From contig JAJEET010000103.1 in assembly GCA_022820835.1 (NCBI GenBank), forward strand, positions 1-35,658: a stretch of DNA of 35,658 nt, written 5' to 3'. Under the pieces are notes generated by a model that saw nothing but the letters and a program-made list of their open reading frames with translations, did no database searches and had not been told where the DNA came from. The DNA is from Candidatus Poribacteria bacterium. Its GTDB lineage: Bacteria > Poribacteria > WGA-4E > WGA-3G. This document shows positions 16,299 to 23,890 of this stretch, one piece after another. The translations under genes were made by a program, and so were the position numbers. Position 1 is the stretch's first letter; each line of letters opens with the position of its first letter.

Positions 16299-17072
16299 CT
16301 ACATTTTGGTATCAAGCGTTTGCATCTCTTCTTGGGTCAACTCCCAATCAAAGACATCCAAATTTTCTCGTAAATGCGGCACTGAACCCGATTTCGGTAT
16401 TGTGATGATGTCTTGTTGTATTAACCAACGGAGAGCGACCTGCGCTGCGGTCTTGCCGTGATTTTCACCGATCTCACTTAATACGGCATCATTGGCAAGA
16501 TCCCCAACAGCGAGCGGACGGTGTGCCGTCATGACAATACCGCGTTCACTGCAGTAATCGCGCAGTTCTGACCGGTTCCTGCGAACATTATATTCCACCT
16601 GATTCGTGCAAATCGGGAGATCCGATACCTCACATGCCTTCTCCACCTGCGCCTCGCTAAAATTGCTGATGCCGATACTCCGCACCTGCCCGGCATCGTA
16701 TAGTTTCTTAAAAGCAGAAAACGTATCGCTATACGGGATATCGTCGTTTGGCCAGTGGATCAACAGTAAATCCACGTAATCCATCTGCAAATCGCGCAAA
16801 CACTCTCCAAATTGCGTGAGGACATCGTCATACTTGAGGTGCGTATTCCAAATCTTGGTTGTCAGAAAGATCTGCTCACGGTCGATACGGATGTCGCGAA
16901 GTGCCCTCCCGATTTCGCGCTGATTTTTGTACATCCATGCCGTATCAATGTGTGTATAACCCAACGCAATGGCTTCTTTGACGACACTCCGACACTGTCT
17001 ACCTTCTAACTTCCAGGTTCCCAAACCCAGTATCGGTATTTCGTGCCCTGATGAAAGTTTAATATTTTTCAT
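16299..17072 (-). CDS. Aldo/keto reductase (2,5-diketogluconate reductase type)
   Basis: This 257-residue NADPH-dependent reductase acts on aldehydes and ketones. The catalytic tetrad is present: D43, Y48, K73 and H106 (HIDTAWMYKN, TTKIW, LLIHWPND). The late IPKSGSVPHLRENLDVFDWELTQEE block matches cofactor binding in the AKR5 group. ATG 17072 is chosen because MKNIKLSSGHEIPILGLGTW is the standard start of the family; the frame is open 50 codons further upstream, but that part is hydrophobic and cysteine-rich without similarity. The ribosome site is weak. A terminator follows. Probably single-gene transcription. Confidence 0.92.
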   Translation of the reverse strand: MKNIKLSSGHEIPILGLGTWKLEGRQCRSVVKEAIALGYTHIDTAWMYKNQREIGRALRDIRIDREQIFLTTKIWNTHLKYDDVLTQFGECLRDLQMDYVDLLLIHWPNDDIPYSDTFSAFKKLYDAGQVRSIGISNFSEAQVEKACEVSDLPICTNQVEYNVRRNRSELRDYCSERGIVMTAHRPLAVGDLANDAVLSEIGENHGKTAAQVALRWLIQQDIITIPKSGSVPHLRENLDVFDWELTQEEMQTLDTKM

Positions 17073-17249
17073 AATACCAACATAATACGCAATTAGAAAA
17101 AAAAAGTCAAGTGCGAAGAAAAATTGGACATCAACTACTGAAAACCCGCCAGATATTCGATTAAATCTCCACATCACCAGAAAATAGCATACACTTCCAC
17201 ATAAACATAGCGAAATCAGCATTTTTTTTCAAAATAACGCCAAAAAAAG

Positions 17250-17278
17250 TTGACAAACACCCATAGATACGGTATACT
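17250..17278 (+). promoter_or_regulatory. Promoter of the tRNA cluster
   Basis: TTGACA (17250-17255) and TATACT (17273-17278) are 17 nt apart, near consensus. tRNA-Leu starts 14 nt after the -10 box, so transcription would begin only a few bases before the mature tRNA. Confidence 0.75.
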
Positions 17279-17292
17279 ATTAATGTTCTTGT

Positions 17293-17377
17293 GGTCGAGT
17301 GGTGGAATCGGTAGACACAACGGACTTAAAATCCGTCGCCCTAAACAGGTGTGAGGGTTCAAGTCCCTCCTCGACCA
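17293..17377 (+). tRNA. tRNA-Leu (UAA)
   Basis: The 85-nt sequence folds as a class II tRNA: acceptor GGTCGAG pairs with CTCGACC, D-stem GTG with CAC, anticodon stem ACGGA with TCCGT around the loop CTTAAAA (anticodon TAA), a long variable arm, and T-arm GAGGGTTCAAGTCCCTC. The discriminator is A. CCA is not encoded (ATGA follows). Confidence 0.95.
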
Positions 17378-17400
17378 TGACGGAAAACAATAATTCTTGC

Positions 17401-17474
17401 CGCAGGGTAGAGCAGCCAGGTAGCTCGTCGGGCTCATAACCCGGAGGACGGGGGTTCAAATCCCCCCCCTGCAA
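17401..17474 (+). tRNA. Initiator tRNA-Met (CAU)
   Basis: The 74-nt tRNA has the anticodon CAT in the loop CTCATAA. Two initiator hallmarks are visible: an unpaired C1-A72 at the acceptor end (CGCAGGG with CCCTGCA) and three G-C pairs in the anticodon stem (GGG/CCC). CCA is not encoded. It lies 23 nt after tRNA-Leu. Confidence 0.95.
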
Positions 17475-17567
17475 TTTTCTCAACCCTAATACGTTCTTTG
17501 ATATATCAACCATAACATAAAAAAAACACACTTAACTCCATTGTATCCGAAAACCCATCCGCCCCAC

Positions 17568-17641
17568 GCCGGTGTAGCTCAGTGGTTTAGAGCACACGAC
17601 TCATAATCGTGCTGTCCGGAGTTCGACTCTCCGCACCGGCA
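17568..17641 (+). tRNA. tRNA with CAU anticodon, elongator Met (or Ile2)
   Basis: The 74-nt tRNA folds perfectly: acceptor GCCGGTG with CACCGGC, D-stem GCTC/GAGC, anticodon stem CACGA/TCGTG with loop CTCATAA, T-stem CGGAG/CTCCG, discriminator A. The CAT anticodon fits elongator Met or the lysidine-modified Ile2. Pairs 4-69 and 5-68 are G-C, not the C-G pairs that E. coli TilS prefers, which favours Met. It lies 86 nt before tilS. Confidence 0.88.
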
Positions 17642-17727
17642 TTGACCTTTCGGCACATACCGTAACACCGGGATCCCAACCGGTTACTGAGAACTGATGA
17701 AACTTGCCGTTAAATATTGGTCACCTC

Positions 17728-19173
17728 ATGAAAGCCGACTTCGTCCGACAGATGCACCGCTCCATACTACAGCATAAAATGATCCACGACGGTGAAACTG
17801 TCCTCGTCGCAGTCTCAGGCGGCGCAGATTCGCTTGCGCTCCTCTATGGGCTGCACGCTTTACGCCAACAACTCAGATGTCATCTGCACGTTGCACACCT
17901 AAACCACCTCCTCCGACCAGACGCTGACACAGACGCAGCCTTTGTCCGACAACACGCAGAACACCTAAATCTGCCTTGCACCATTCAGCAAGTAGATGTG
18001 TTCCGTTTAGCAAAACAGTGGAAACGCTCCCTTGAAACCGCCGGACGTAGAGTACGCTATCAATTCTACGATTCCATCTGTTCGGAAACCGACGCGACTA
18101 AAGTCGCCTTAGGACACCACCAAGACGACATCGCCGAAACAATTCTAATGAATCTCATACGCGGGAGTGGAACCGACGGATTGAAAGGTATCATTCCCGT
18201 CAGGGATATGAAATTTATTAGACCTCTTATAGAATTCACACGTCAACAGATTGAGGCGTTCCTAACGTCCATAGATGTTGTCCCGCGACACGATTCAACC
18301 AACACAGACACACGCTATCTTCGTAATCGGATCCGCCACGAGTTAATACCAAGGCTCGAGAGCGACTATAATCCGAACATCAAAGCCGCGTTAAGCCGTA
18401 CTGCCAATATATTAGGTGTTGAATCGGAATACCTTGATACAATCGCTCACAAAGCATTTGAAACATGCCAAATACAAGTCTCGCAAGAGAATATTATCCT
18501 TGATAGAGAAAAATTCAGACAGAACCACATCGCACTGCAAAGACGAATCCTCCGGCAAAGCGTCTCTAAAATGTTAGGTACTGTCAGTGACCTCTATTTT
18601 GCACACTGCGAAGCGATACTAAACCTTATTGAAGGCAACGCACCTAACGCTGTACTGCCACTTCCGAACGGTTTACGATTTCGGCGGGCATATCAACGGA
18701 TCAGTTTTGAAAGAAAAACAACGCAAATAGGAAACTTCTCCTATCCAATCACAACTGTCGGAAAAACGTTTGTGACCGCTTTAAACGCCGAAATCAACAC
18801 AGAATTGCGGGATGTAACATCCGGTAGAACACCGACACTACCCGATGGCAAATTTGAAGCAATATTTGATTATCAAAAGTTAAAAAAGATATTTTCAGAA
18901 CCGTGTTCAGATACAATCCCACTCACAGTCCGTAATCGCCGACAAGGTGATCGATTTCAGCCTTACGGTATGCAAGGAACGAAAAAGATTAAAGATTTTT
19001 TGATAGATGCCAAGGTGCCTCGCCACGAACGCGACAACATTCCACTCCTTGTTTGCGGCGATGTGATCTTGTGGGTCGTCGGTTATACGACCAGTGAACC
19101 CTTCAAGATAGAACCGCACACGCAACACTATCTCTACCTCAGTTATGCCAGCAGTGACGAAACCGCTCCCTAA
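17728..19173 (+). CDS. tilS: tRNA(Ile)-lysidine synthetase
   Basis: This 481-residue enzyme converts C34 of CAU-anticodon tRNA-Ile2 to lysidine with ATP, changing its reading from AUG to AUA and its charging from Met to Ile. The PP-loop SGGADS is at 30-35, followed by HLNHLLR, GHHQDDIAETILMNLIRGSG and the RPLI segment. A C-terminal TilS domain is visible (RNRRQGDRFQPYGMQGTKKIKDFLIDAKVPRHERDNIPLL). ATG 17728 leaves 24 residues before VLVAVSGG, as in the family; a TTG at 17704 is also possible. It overlaps hpt by 29 nt, a conserved tilS-hpt arrangement in many bacteria. CAU tRNA genes stand directly upstream. Confidence 0.95.
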   Translation: MKADFVRQMHRSILQHKMIHDGETVLVAVSGGADSLALLYGLHALRQQLRCHLHVAHLNHLLRPDADTDAAFVRQHAEHLNLPCTIQQVDVFRLAKQWKRSLETAGRRVRYQFYDSICSETDATKVALGHHQDDIAETILMNLIRGSGTDGLKGIIPVRDMKFIRPLIEFTRQQIEAFLTSIDVVPRHDSTNTDTRYLRNRIRHELIPRLESDYNPNIKAALSRTANILGVESEYLDTIAHKAFETCQIQVSQENIILDREKFRQNHIALQRRILRQSVSKMLGTVSDLYFAHCEAILNLIEGNAPNAVLPLPNGLRFRRAYQRISFERKTTQIGNFSYPITTVGKTFVTALNAEINTELRDVTSGRTPTLPDGKFEAIFDYQKLKKIFSEPCSDTIPLTVRNRRQGDRFQPYGMQGTKKIKDFLIDAKVPRHERDNIPLLVCGDVILWVVGYTTSEPFKIEPHTQHYLYLSYASSDETAP

Positions 19174-19711
19174 ATCCGTTCTTATTTCTGAATCGTGCCT
19201 TCAAAAGCGCATTCGCGAACTCGGCAGACAAATTCTTGCGGATTACAAAAACCAAGAGTTAGTACTCCTGGGTGTCCTCAGAGGGAGTGTCATATTTTTC
19301 GCCGATCTCTCTCGGGCTATCTTCGAGGCACAACTTGAAGAACCCAGCAGGGAAATACAGATCCGCTTTGAATTCGTACAACTCACGAGTTATAATAACA
19401 ACACACAACCATCAGCAGTTGAACTTATCCACGGTGGCAGCAATTATCTCAAACAGCGACATATCCTCATCGTTGAGGATATTATCGATACCGGACAAAC
19501 TTTGAATTTTCTATACGAACACCTATTGACGCTGAAACCGAAAACGGTTAAGGTGTGCACACTGCTCAATAAACCATCTAAACGTCGAGTGCCTGCCACC
19601 ATTGATTACATCGGTTTTGAGGTGCCAGACGCTTTCGTCGTAGGCTACGGACTTGACTACGCACAACAATATCGGAATCTACCGTATATCGCCTTGTTAG
19701 AATCAACCTAA
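19145..19711 (+). CDS. hpt: Hypoxanthine(-guanine) phosphoribosyltransferase
   Basis: This 188-residue purine-salvage enzyme makes IMP or GMP from hypoxanthine or guanine and PRPP. The PRPP-binding motif VEDIIDTGQT lies at 110-119, LLGVLRGSVIFFADL at 41-55 provides the pyrophosphate loop, and the C-terminal YIGFEVPDAFVVGYGLDYAQQYRNLPYI is the standard base-binding end. The mobile loop reads LTSYNNN (usually SSYG), a mild deviation. The ATG lies inside tilS, so the two are coupled. A terminator follows at once. Confidence 0.95.
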   Translation: MPAVTKPLPKSVLISESCLQKRIRELGRQILADYKNQELVLLGVLRGSVIFFADLSRAIFEAQLEEPSREIQIRFEFVQLTSYNNNTQPSAVELIHGGSNYLKQRHILIVEDIIDTGQTLNFLYEHLLTLKPKTVKVCTLLNKPSKRRVPATIDYIGFEVPDAFVVGYGLDYAQQYRNLPYIALLEST

Positions 19712-19717
19712 ATGTTC

Positions 19718-19740
19718 AGTGCCAAGCACTTTTTATTTTT
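19718..19740 (+). terminator. Rho-independent terminator of tilS-hpt
   Basis: AGTGC (19718-19722) pairs with GCACT (19726-19730) around CAA, followed by TTTTATTTTT. It starts 7 nt after the hpt stop codon. Confidence 0.75.
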
Positions 19741-19753
19741 AACGATTTTTTTA

Positions 19754-19783
19754 TTGACAATAATTTGAATTCTTTGCTATAAT
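19754..19783 (+). promoter_or_regulatory. Promoter of the diheme cytochrome gene
   Basis: TTGACA (19754-19759) and TATAAT (19778-19783) are separated by 18 nt, with TG before the -10 box (TGCTATAAT). This is the strongest-looking promoter of the window. An AGAGGGGG ribosome site precedes the ATG. Confidence 0.8.
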
Positions 19784-19812
19784 ATTCATAGTACATCATC
19801 AAGAGGGGGTTT

Positions 19813-20601
19813 ATGATGCGTAAATTCGCTTCGTTTGCCCTATGTGGTGTTTTGATCACGGCATTTATCTTTATTACACAAGCACAAATGTCAGACAAAG
19901 CACAACTGGGGCGCGAACTTTTTCACGATCCAACTTTTAAAGGAACAATCAAACCAGGAAAAACAACAAAAGGGTACGCCACTGGGCTTGCCTGTGCAAA
20001 CTGCCACGCAGATTTTGACGAGGCAGCAAATCCAGATGGACTCATCCGCGCAGGACACAGTATGATTGGTGTTCCACACCGAGGTCAGGCAAAAGGCGGA
20101 ATGATCTCAGCTGAAATCTTTGAACGTGCAGCAGGCGGCGGCGGTTTCTGCTACCAACACTTCTTACAGCGAATACCAGGTCCCGAAGTCGATCCAACCG
20201 CAATCCCTGAAGAACACGCTGAAGCACTCATGGCATATTTCACAGCGATCTCCGGTGATAACAAGGGACCCCAATTTGAAATGGCAATGTTAGATGACGA
20301 TGCCAAAAATGCAGCCGGCGAGAAACTCGCCGCTATGAGCGGCGATGCTGAAAACGGATGGCAACTCTTCGGGCGCGCATGCGTCGTCTGCCACCCGACA
20401 CCCTATAAAGCCGGCATCGGACCCCAACTCATCCGATCCAGACCACCTCGAAATATCGATGCAGCACTGGAACGTTGGGCAGCTAAAATTCGAGGCGGCG
20501 GCACGCTCATGCCTTTCTATGCACCTGATATCCTCAGCGACCAGCAAGTCGCTGATATTATTGCTTTCCTACGTCAAGAATTAGAAAACGCCGGAAACTA
20601 A
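19813..20601 (+). CDS. Secreted diheme cytochrome c
   Basis: This 262-residue protein has an N-terminal signal segment (about 5-25, ending TQAQ) and two c-type heme sites, C61-x2-C64-H65 (CANCH) and C190-x2-C193-H194 (CVVCH). The start of the mature part, LGRELFHDPTFKG, resembles the N-terminus of MauG/cytochrome c peroxidase-like diheme proteins. M233 in GGTLMPFYAPD is the likely axial ligand of the second heme. The C-terminal helix QQVADIIAFLRQEL is typical for cytochrome c. The role is electron transfer or peroxide handling in the periplasm; no partner oxidase lies nearby. A second ATG one codon later is equally good. It has its own strong promoter and a terminator. Confidence 0.9.
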   Translation: MMRKFASFALCGVLITAFIFITQAQMSDKAQLGRELFHDPTFKGTIKPGKTTKGYATGLACANCHADFDEAANPDGLIRAGHSMIGVPHRGQAKGGMISAEIFERAAGGGGFCYQHFLQRIPGPEVDPTAIPEEHAEALMAYFTAISGDNKGPQFEMAMLDDDAKNAAGEKLAAMSGDAENGWQLFGRACVVCHPTPYKAGIGPQLIRSRPPRNIDAALERWAAKIRGGGTLMPFYAPDILSDQQVADIIAFLRQELENAGN

Positions 20602-20608
20602 CCGAAAT

Positions 20609-20635
20609 TTAGGCTGGGGATTGCCCCCAGCCTAA
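20609..20635 (+). terminator. Strong hairpin after the cytochrome gene
   Basis: TTAGGCTGGGG (20609-20619) and CCCCAGCCTAA (20625-20635) form a perfect 11-bp stem with a 5-nt loop, 7 nt after the stop codon. The T-tract (TTCTCTTG) is weak, so termination is likely but not certain. Confidence 0.7.
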
Positions 20636-20883
20636 TTCTCTTGTGCTGAACTATCTATTTTTGTAACCTACTCTTTTTATCGTCGTTATTTGCTTACAAA
20701 TCAACATACACCTTGACTTGAACGATTAAGGTATAATTTGCGAATTTGTTCGGTTTCCCTTTTTCTAAACACCGAATATCTACTCGCTTCAGTTCAACAG
20801 TCTATGGTGGTAAAAATAGCAATGTATTCGATTGAAATGCCTCAATGTTTCACACAATCCGAATATAAAAAGAGGGCAGCGGC

Positions 20884-21435
20884 ATGAGAGTATCTCGAAA
20901 TGACATGTTTTTCTACATGTCCCTAATAGGGTTTTATATTTTCCTAATAGGGATTGTATTGAGTTTAACGAGTTGCGGCGGCAGTAACCTAAATAACCCG
21001 GTATCGGAATCAGAACAGGGTACAATACCAGAAGAAACCGAAACTACAAACGATATCGTTGAACGGACACAAACCCAAGACGTGGCAGAACCAGAAGGGG
21101 TTACCGACCTTGACGTAACTGTTACCGTCACGAAAAAAACGGTGCAACCCGGCGAGGCGATAGAACTCGAAGCGTCAGTGAAAGGGGTGAGAGGTACCAG
21201 TGTCACGCTGAACTGGCTCAACATTACGCAATTTGGTGAACTTTCCGCCACCAATGAAAATCCTGTTACTTGGACAGCTCCTCAAACCTTAAATGGAGAT
21301 AACGTTCAAGTCGAAGTTATTCAACTTGTTGTAACTGTAATTAGCGAGGTCGTTTCAGTCGGCTCCTCTGGAATTGAGACCGATACACAAATTTTTACAA
21401 ATACCAAAAACGTCTTGTTAACCGTTAGGAATTAG
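20884..21435 (+). CDS. Putative lipoprotein with beta-sandwich domain
   Basis: This 183-residue protein has a signal segment ending in the lipobox LTSC (C31), so the mature protein should be lipid-anchored. A linker rich in E, T and Q follows (about 32-72). The rest (DLDVTVTVTKKTVQPGEAIELEASVKG, then TVTLNWLN and VTWTAPQ) has alternating strands reminiscent of Ig-like or cadherin-like folds, ending at LLTVRN. I recognise no named family. The ATG has GAGGG 8 nt upstream. It precedes the cell-wall hydrolase pair on the same strand, but a 145-nt gap separates them. Confidence 0.75.
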   Translation: MRVSRNDMFFYMSLIGFYIFLIGIVLSLTSCGGSNLNNPVSESEQGTIPEETETTNDIVERTQTQDVAEPEGVTDLDVTVTVTKKTVQPGEAIELEASVKGVRGTSVTLNWLNITQFGELSATNENPVTWTAPQTLNGDNVQVEVIQLVVTVISEVVSVGSSGIETDTQIFTNTKNVLLTVRN

Positions 21436-21530
21436 TCTAACAGCAAACGTTGTCTACATGAACTACATTTGCTCCACTTAAACCACTACAGTATTTTCGG
21501 TAGTCAAAACCTGTCACTAACTTAAAAGGA

Positions 21531-21576
21531 ACGGGCTTTCCTCCCCTGTTTAAAGACGAGGGGATCCAGCCCGAAA
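21531..21576. repeat. Imperfect palindrome before the M23 gene
   Basis: CGGGCT and AGCCCG form the outer arms and TCCCCT with AGGGGA the inner ones, separated by small internal mismatches and a TTTAAA-containing loop. Such CCTCCCCT/AGGGGA hairpins resemble right-end structures of IS200/IS605 elements, but no transposase remnant is readable next to it. It could also be a terminator of the lipoprotein gene. The arms end 5 nt before the M23 ATG and would hide its ribosome site. Confidence 0.45.
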
Positions 21577-21580
21577 ATTG

Positions 21581-22375
21581 ATGAAGAGAAGGCCAATTCA
21601 TACTTTTACTTTTATAGCTGTTTTGCTGGTAGAAACACTTTCTGGGATAGCGTTCGCCGCCGGTTTTCAACAGCACATGATCCAGAAAGGTGAAACGTTG
21701 TCGGAAATCGCGCAGAAGTACAAAGTCCCCCTCAAATCAATTATTCAAGCAAACAGCATTAAATCAGTACATCGTATACAGACCGGGAAAACACTACGCA
21801 TACCGAAAGATGCTTTCGTCATCAAAGAAATCATGTATCAAGTCAGACCCGGCGATACTTTGATCGGTATAGCGAACCGCCATAACGTCGATTGGAAAGA
21901 CCTACAAAGACTCAATAGAATTTCCTCGCCTCGCAGTCTACAGATCGGCACAGAAATTCGGATCCCTCACGACACTGTCTCCGGGTTCGGTGATCCGCTC
22001 CGAATACCGTTAGTCCTTACTTCAAAGTACGGCTATCGACCACATCCCGTCACGGGACGGTACCGGATGCATGAGGGGATAGACTTACGCGCTGCTATCG
22101 GCACCCGCGTCTACGCTTCCAAAGGCGGTAGAGTTATCTTCGCCGGACGCAAAGGCGGCTACGGAAAACTCGTTGGAATAGAACATGAAGACAACTTTAC
22201 CACATGGTATGGGCACTTGTCGCGCATCAGGGTAAAAGTCGGGCAAATTGTAAGCCAAGGAAAGGTCATCGGATTGTCCGGTAACACCGGAATATCAACG
22301 GGACCCCACTTACACTTTGAAATTAGGTACAAAGGCAGAAGTGAAAAACCAACTAAGTACATTACCATACCGTAA
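21581..22375 (+). CDS. LysM-LysM-M23 peptidoglycan endopeptidase
   Basis: This 264-residue secreted protein has a signal segment (about 8-27), LysM domains at about 32-75 and 85-129 (YQVRPGDTLIGIANRHNV), and an M23/LytM zinc peptidase domain from about 140. The zinc ligands H164 and D168 (HEGIDL) and H245, with the adjacent active-site H243 (GPHLHFEI), are all present, so it should cut peptide cross-links rather than act as a degenerate EnvC-type activator. ATG 21581 is chosen; a TTG stands immediately before it. Its end overlaps the next gene by 35 nt. Together the two genes attack both bonds of the cell wall. Confidence 0.93.
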   Translation: MKRRPIHTFTFIAVLLVETLSGIAFAAGFQQHMIQKGETLSEIAQKYKVPLKSIIQANSIKSVHRIQTGKTLRIPKDAFVIKEIMYQVRPGDTLIGIANRHNVDWKDLQRLNRISSPRSLQIGTEIRIPHDTVSGFGDPLRIPLVLTSKYGYRPHPVTGRYRMHEGIDLRAAIGTRVYASKGGRVIFAGRKGGYGKLVGIEHEDNFTTWYGHLSRIRVKVGQIVSQGKVIGLSGNTGISTGPHLHFEIRYKGRSEKPTKYITIP

Positions 22376-23858
22376 ATGGTGCCTGCTACTCGCAGCGACT
22401 GTCCTTCTTGTATTCACGTATTTTCTCGGTCAAAAAAACACATTATCAGACCCGCTTGACCTGAGACCAGAAGTCGGTACACGCGGAATCGGGTTAGGCG
22501 GTGCATTTATAGGTAGTGCAGACGACGCAACAAGCCCCCTCTGGAACCCAGCAGGGCTCGCTGCGCTGCAACGCGGGAACATCATATACGACCTATCTCA
22601 AGGGGCAGTCTCCTTCGCTTACCCTATCCAACCTATCGGTACATTCGGGGTCAATTTCCTTGACCTAAACGCCAATGATCGCTTCCTACTCAATCACGCC
22701 GCAAACCCGATCGGTAGCTTTGAACTCGGAAATAATCAGGCACTCTTCTCCTACGCAAGAAAATTCAGAGCCCTCCAAATCGGTGTCAGCACAGGATTCA
22801 GTCGCGCACCTTACAAGGGAAGCCTCTGGGCACCAAACTATGATGTCGGCCTACTTGCAGAACTTAACTCACACCTCGCCGTCGGAATGCGACTACGGGA
22901 TATTGCAGGTGTAACCATCCGACACACAGATGGACGCGTTTTACAAACCTTCAATCAGCAGATCGCTATCGGGGCAGTTGTTACACCGCATCCAATCATC
23001 CGATGGCACAACCGATTTGACATCGCACCTTCGCACTTCGGTACAAGCATAGAAATCGGAAACAAAACAATCGCCGCACACGTCGGCTCAACATTTACCT
23101 TTAACGATGAACTCCCCTTCCAATCATGGCGCGTCGGATTTTCACTCAACCAATTAGGAAAAGAATTCAATTACACTTACCTTAATCAGGAAAATCTCGA
23201 ACATAGACATCTCGTTTCACTTGGGATATCTTTCAATGGAACCCAACCGACTGAATATACTTCTCAGACGATCAAAAAAGAACAAAAATCCAACACGACT
23301 CCGTCAAAGGCGACATCAACATCAATACCGAAGCCAGCAATTATTACACAACAACCAGAACAGACAGAAGCAGAATATGTGAGTGTCCAAATCGCAGCAG
23401 AACACAATATCGAATTACCACTTATGCTCGCCATTATCTATGCTGAATCCAACTTTAATCCAGTCGCCGTATCTAAGAATGGAGCCGCCGGATTGATGCA
23501 GGTGATGCCGGCTACCGCACGTGGCCTCGGGCTTAAGGTGCCACAGTACCAAGATAAACGGAAACCCAAAATTAATACCGATATAGACGAACGATTTGAT
23601 CCACATAAAAACTTGCATGCCGGTCTGGCTTACTTCAAGACACTTTTAGAGAAGTACAAAGGTAACTTGACATTGGCACTCGGCGCATACAACGTCGGTC
23701 CGGGTAAAGTACGGGTAAACGGTCCCCTAATCAGCAGGGGCAAACAGTATGCGAATAAAGTCCTTAGCCGTTCCCAATACTACCGCGATAATGAAACACA
23801 GATGGAAAATGATCTTAAACGGTTAGAAGCAGTCCTGAAATCGAGAGAAGGTTCGTAG
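22341..23858 (+). CDS. Outer-membrane barrel-like region fused to lytic transglycosylase (SLT) domain
   Basis: This 505-residue protein starts at GTG 22341 (AAAGG 5-6 nt upstream; a TTG at 22317 is the alternative), inside the M23 gene. Residues 10-30 form a signal segment. Residues 40-300 resemble UPF0164/PorV-type beta-barrels: RPEVGTRGIGLGGAFIGSADDATSPLWNPAGLA, then many alternating strands ending in ISFNG. A T/S/P/Q-rich linker (about 301-343) leads to an SLT domain with catalytic E369 (AESNFNPVA), GLMQVMP (384-390) and LGAYNVGPG. SLT enzymes cleave glycan strands, leaving anhydro-MurNAc. I know of no common protein with this domain order. The reading frame is continuous, so it is not an assembly join within the window. 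Confidence 0.85.
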   Translation: MKNQLSTLPYRKWCLLLAATVLLVFTYFLGQKNTLSDPLDLRPEVGTRGIGLGGAFIGSADDATSPLWNPAGLAALQRGNIIYDLSQGAVSFAYPIQPIGTFGVNFLDLNANDRFLLNHAANPIGSFELGNNQALFSYARKFRALQIGVSTGFSRAPYKGSLWAPNYDVGLLAELNSHLAVGMRLRDIAGVTIRHTDGRVLQTFNQQIAIGAVVTPHPIIRWHNRFDIAPSHFGTSIEIGNKTIAAHVGSTFTFNDELPFQSWRVGFSLNQLGKEFNYTYLNQENLEHRHLVSLGISFNGTQPTEYTSQTIKKEQKSNTTPSKATSTSIPKPAIITQQPEQTEAEYVSVQIAAEHNIELPLMLAIIYAESNFNPVAVSKNGAAGLMQVMPATARGLGLKVPQYQDKRKPKINTDIDERFDPHKNLHAGLAYFKTLLEKYKGNLTLALGAYNVGPGKVRVNGPLISRGKQYANKVLSRSQYYRDNETQMENDLKRLEAVLKSREGS

Positions 23859-23890
23859 AAAAGCGCAGCCTACAAGCGAAGGAAGAGAAT

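Noticed and set aside
16299..17222. Longer start of the aldo/keto reductase
   Set aside because: The 50 extra residues are hydrophobic and cysteine-rich with no similarity; the family start is at 17072.
17216..17531. Reverse-strand frames resembling proteins (GGDLNPRPPGYEPDELPG, EEGLEPSHLFRATDFKSVVS)
   Set aside because: They are antisense readings of tRNA-Met and tRNA-Leu, well-known false proteins in databases.
20713..20737. TTGACT and TATAAT upstream of the lipoprotein gene
   Set aside because: The spacing is only 13 nt, too short for a standard promoter; the TATAAT alone may still function.
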